The notes beneath the pieces are model-generated. The model saw nothing but the letters and a program-made list of their open reading frames with translations, made no database searches and was not told the origin of the DNA. Below, piece by piece: positions 62,543 through 64,000 of a DNA stretch of 64,000 bases; the first letter of the stretch is position 1; each line of letters begins with the position of its first letter. The DNA is from Solanum dulcamara (Eukaryota > Streptophyta > Magnoliopsida > Solanales > Solanaceae). The position numbers and the translations under genes are program-made. Location: assembly GCF_947179165.1 (NCBI RefSeq), contig NC_077241.1, positions 79,757,648 through 79,821,647 of the forward strand. The letters run 5' to 3'.

Positions 62543-64000
62543 AAGAATACGCGTGAACTCCTTTCTGGAGGCATGAAAATAATAGGGTATCCAATGATAA
62601 ATAATTTTTCTTTTTGAGGTATAACAATAATTATCCCATTTATTTATGTTTTTTACTTATCAATAATCAATTTAAGGCCTTGTAAACATAAATCGGATAT
62701 AGTATGTGCTCATTTTAATTGTAAATGTTCAGCAATATAATTTTTACATTAAAAATATGTACAAGCTGATGATCTCAATATTTTTACTTTAAAAAAAAAA
62801 AATAAGAAGGAAAAGAGTACACTATATATCTATTCCCATATATCAATGCAAATTAAACCATTTACTGAAGAGGCAGACAGTACACAATCTATCATTCAAG
62901 AGTATTGAATTAAGGCCGACTAAAAACGAAATGTATTAGCCAAGTGGAATGTTTTATTCTAATATATTGAGTACAAATTAAAATTTAAGGTTGTTACAAG
63001 TCTTGTCGTTCATTATTCTAATGTCATATATATAACAAAGTATTATACTGTTTAGTTTGTCACTTTCATGAAGATGTAATGATTTACTTTTTGTTCTCCT
63101 AGCCCTGTACTATTATTCGCCTTTGTGACACGAAAATTCTCACATTATTATAGATTTGTACAAGAAATCAAAAGGCATGATTTTCTGTTCCAATTTAATT
63201 CAGTAAAGAATTGATTGATATAGTGAGTTTATTATTTATTTTTTATTAATTGATAAAGTAATTTTAAATATATTTATTTATTATATTTTTTAAAGATATT
63301 TATTCAATGTTAATAAATTGAGGTATAATATGAAGAAAAAAATTATCTTTTTTTGATTTGTCAAAATTGACAAGTAAAAAAAAATCAAAGTAGAAAATAT
63401 TTGACAAATAAATTGGGACGGATGGAGTTATAAATAAGAAGGACAGTTTTATTAATTTACCATTTAAAGAACCTTTTTGAAACTTTACAAACTTATTTAC
63501 ACTTTTAAAAAAATAAAAATAATTAAAAAGTAAAGGTAAAATAAAATATTTTTTTTATTAATTCTATCTTGATTTTGTAACTTGCAATTATTTGGGATAA
63601 TTTATTTTTAAAAAATGTGGACAATTAATATAGGACGGATGAATAAAGTGAAAACATGTATTCACAAAGCAAATGATATTTTGTCATTTTAAGTTTATTA
63701 GGCAAAACATGCAAATTAGGGTATTTTCTTAAAAGTAGAAAAGTCCTCTTTAAATTTTAAGACAATAACTCACATGAAAACACCCAGTTTAAAATTTGGT
63801 GGATTATCACTCACTGGAAAGTTGAAAAATTGGGTCAAGCCAAAGTCGGTCTTTTTAAAATTGATTATATATTTATTGGATTATTTTTTAAAATGTTAAA
63901 ATATAGTGTAAAAAAACTACATCATATTCATCCTTGTGATTTTTTGAGTTACTAGAATGAAATATTTTTAATTTTTTTGTTAAAAACATATATAATTATG
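62543..64000. other. Intergenic DNA to the window end
   Basis: Very AT-rich. A pair 'tttattatttattttttattaattga' (63230) and 'aaattgggacggatggag' (63410) resembles one end of a Stowaway-like MITE. No gene supported. Confidence 0.4.

Overview
This is plant nuclear DNA: AT-rich, with GT-AG introns, long gene-poor gaps and many nested transposable elements. The MITE families and the 3' tail of a LINE match what I remember from nightshades (Solanaceae), so I infer a Solanaceae chromosome arm; I cannot fix the genus. Nothing bacterial, plastid or CRISPR-like was seen.

Seven protein-coding genes can be rebuilt exon by exon with open joined frames: a secreted GH9 endo-1,4-beta-glucanase (1040-3075, +); a BRANCHLESS TRICHOME-like coiled-coil protein (5286-6254, +); a GROWTH-REGULATING FACTOR with a miR396 site (10979-12740, +); an IQ67-domain calmodulin-binding protein (15655-18072, -); a PAP27-type purple acid phosphatase spread over 19 kb (24390-43659, +); snurportin-1 (44436-49889, -), convergent with PAP27; and an NST/SND1-type NAC factor (57713-59277, -). 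They do not form a pathway cluster. Three (GH9, BLT-like, NST-type NAC) belong to families linked to cell walls or cell shape, and I read no more than coincidence into that.

The rest is a transposon landscape. PAP27 intron 6 holds a complete 8,907-bp Gypsy element on the minus strand (26489-35395). It has 2,279-bp LTRs with one visible mismatch and a perfect CATAT target duplication, yet its gag is missing and its pol is broken, so it is a young but defective insertion. PAP27 intron 11 holds a 5'-truncated RTE-type LINE split by an 846-bp MITE, followed by a 913-bp foldback element. Between 51.9 and 57.3 kb lies a nest of hAT-type MITEs (one inside another, with a solo LTR beside it) and an array of short palindromes. 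Further elements are a decayed Copia fragment (about 21.99-23.96 kb), an LTR at 7459-7976, and MITEs at 343-721, 14030-14323 and 61298-62056.

The observations most worth following are the defective but young Gypsy copy inside a working gene, the base-exact nesting events, the palindrome arrays at 52.8 and 62.5 kb, and the LINE whose tail resembles Solanaceae SINE tails. I did not find a previously undescribed gene system that I can support.
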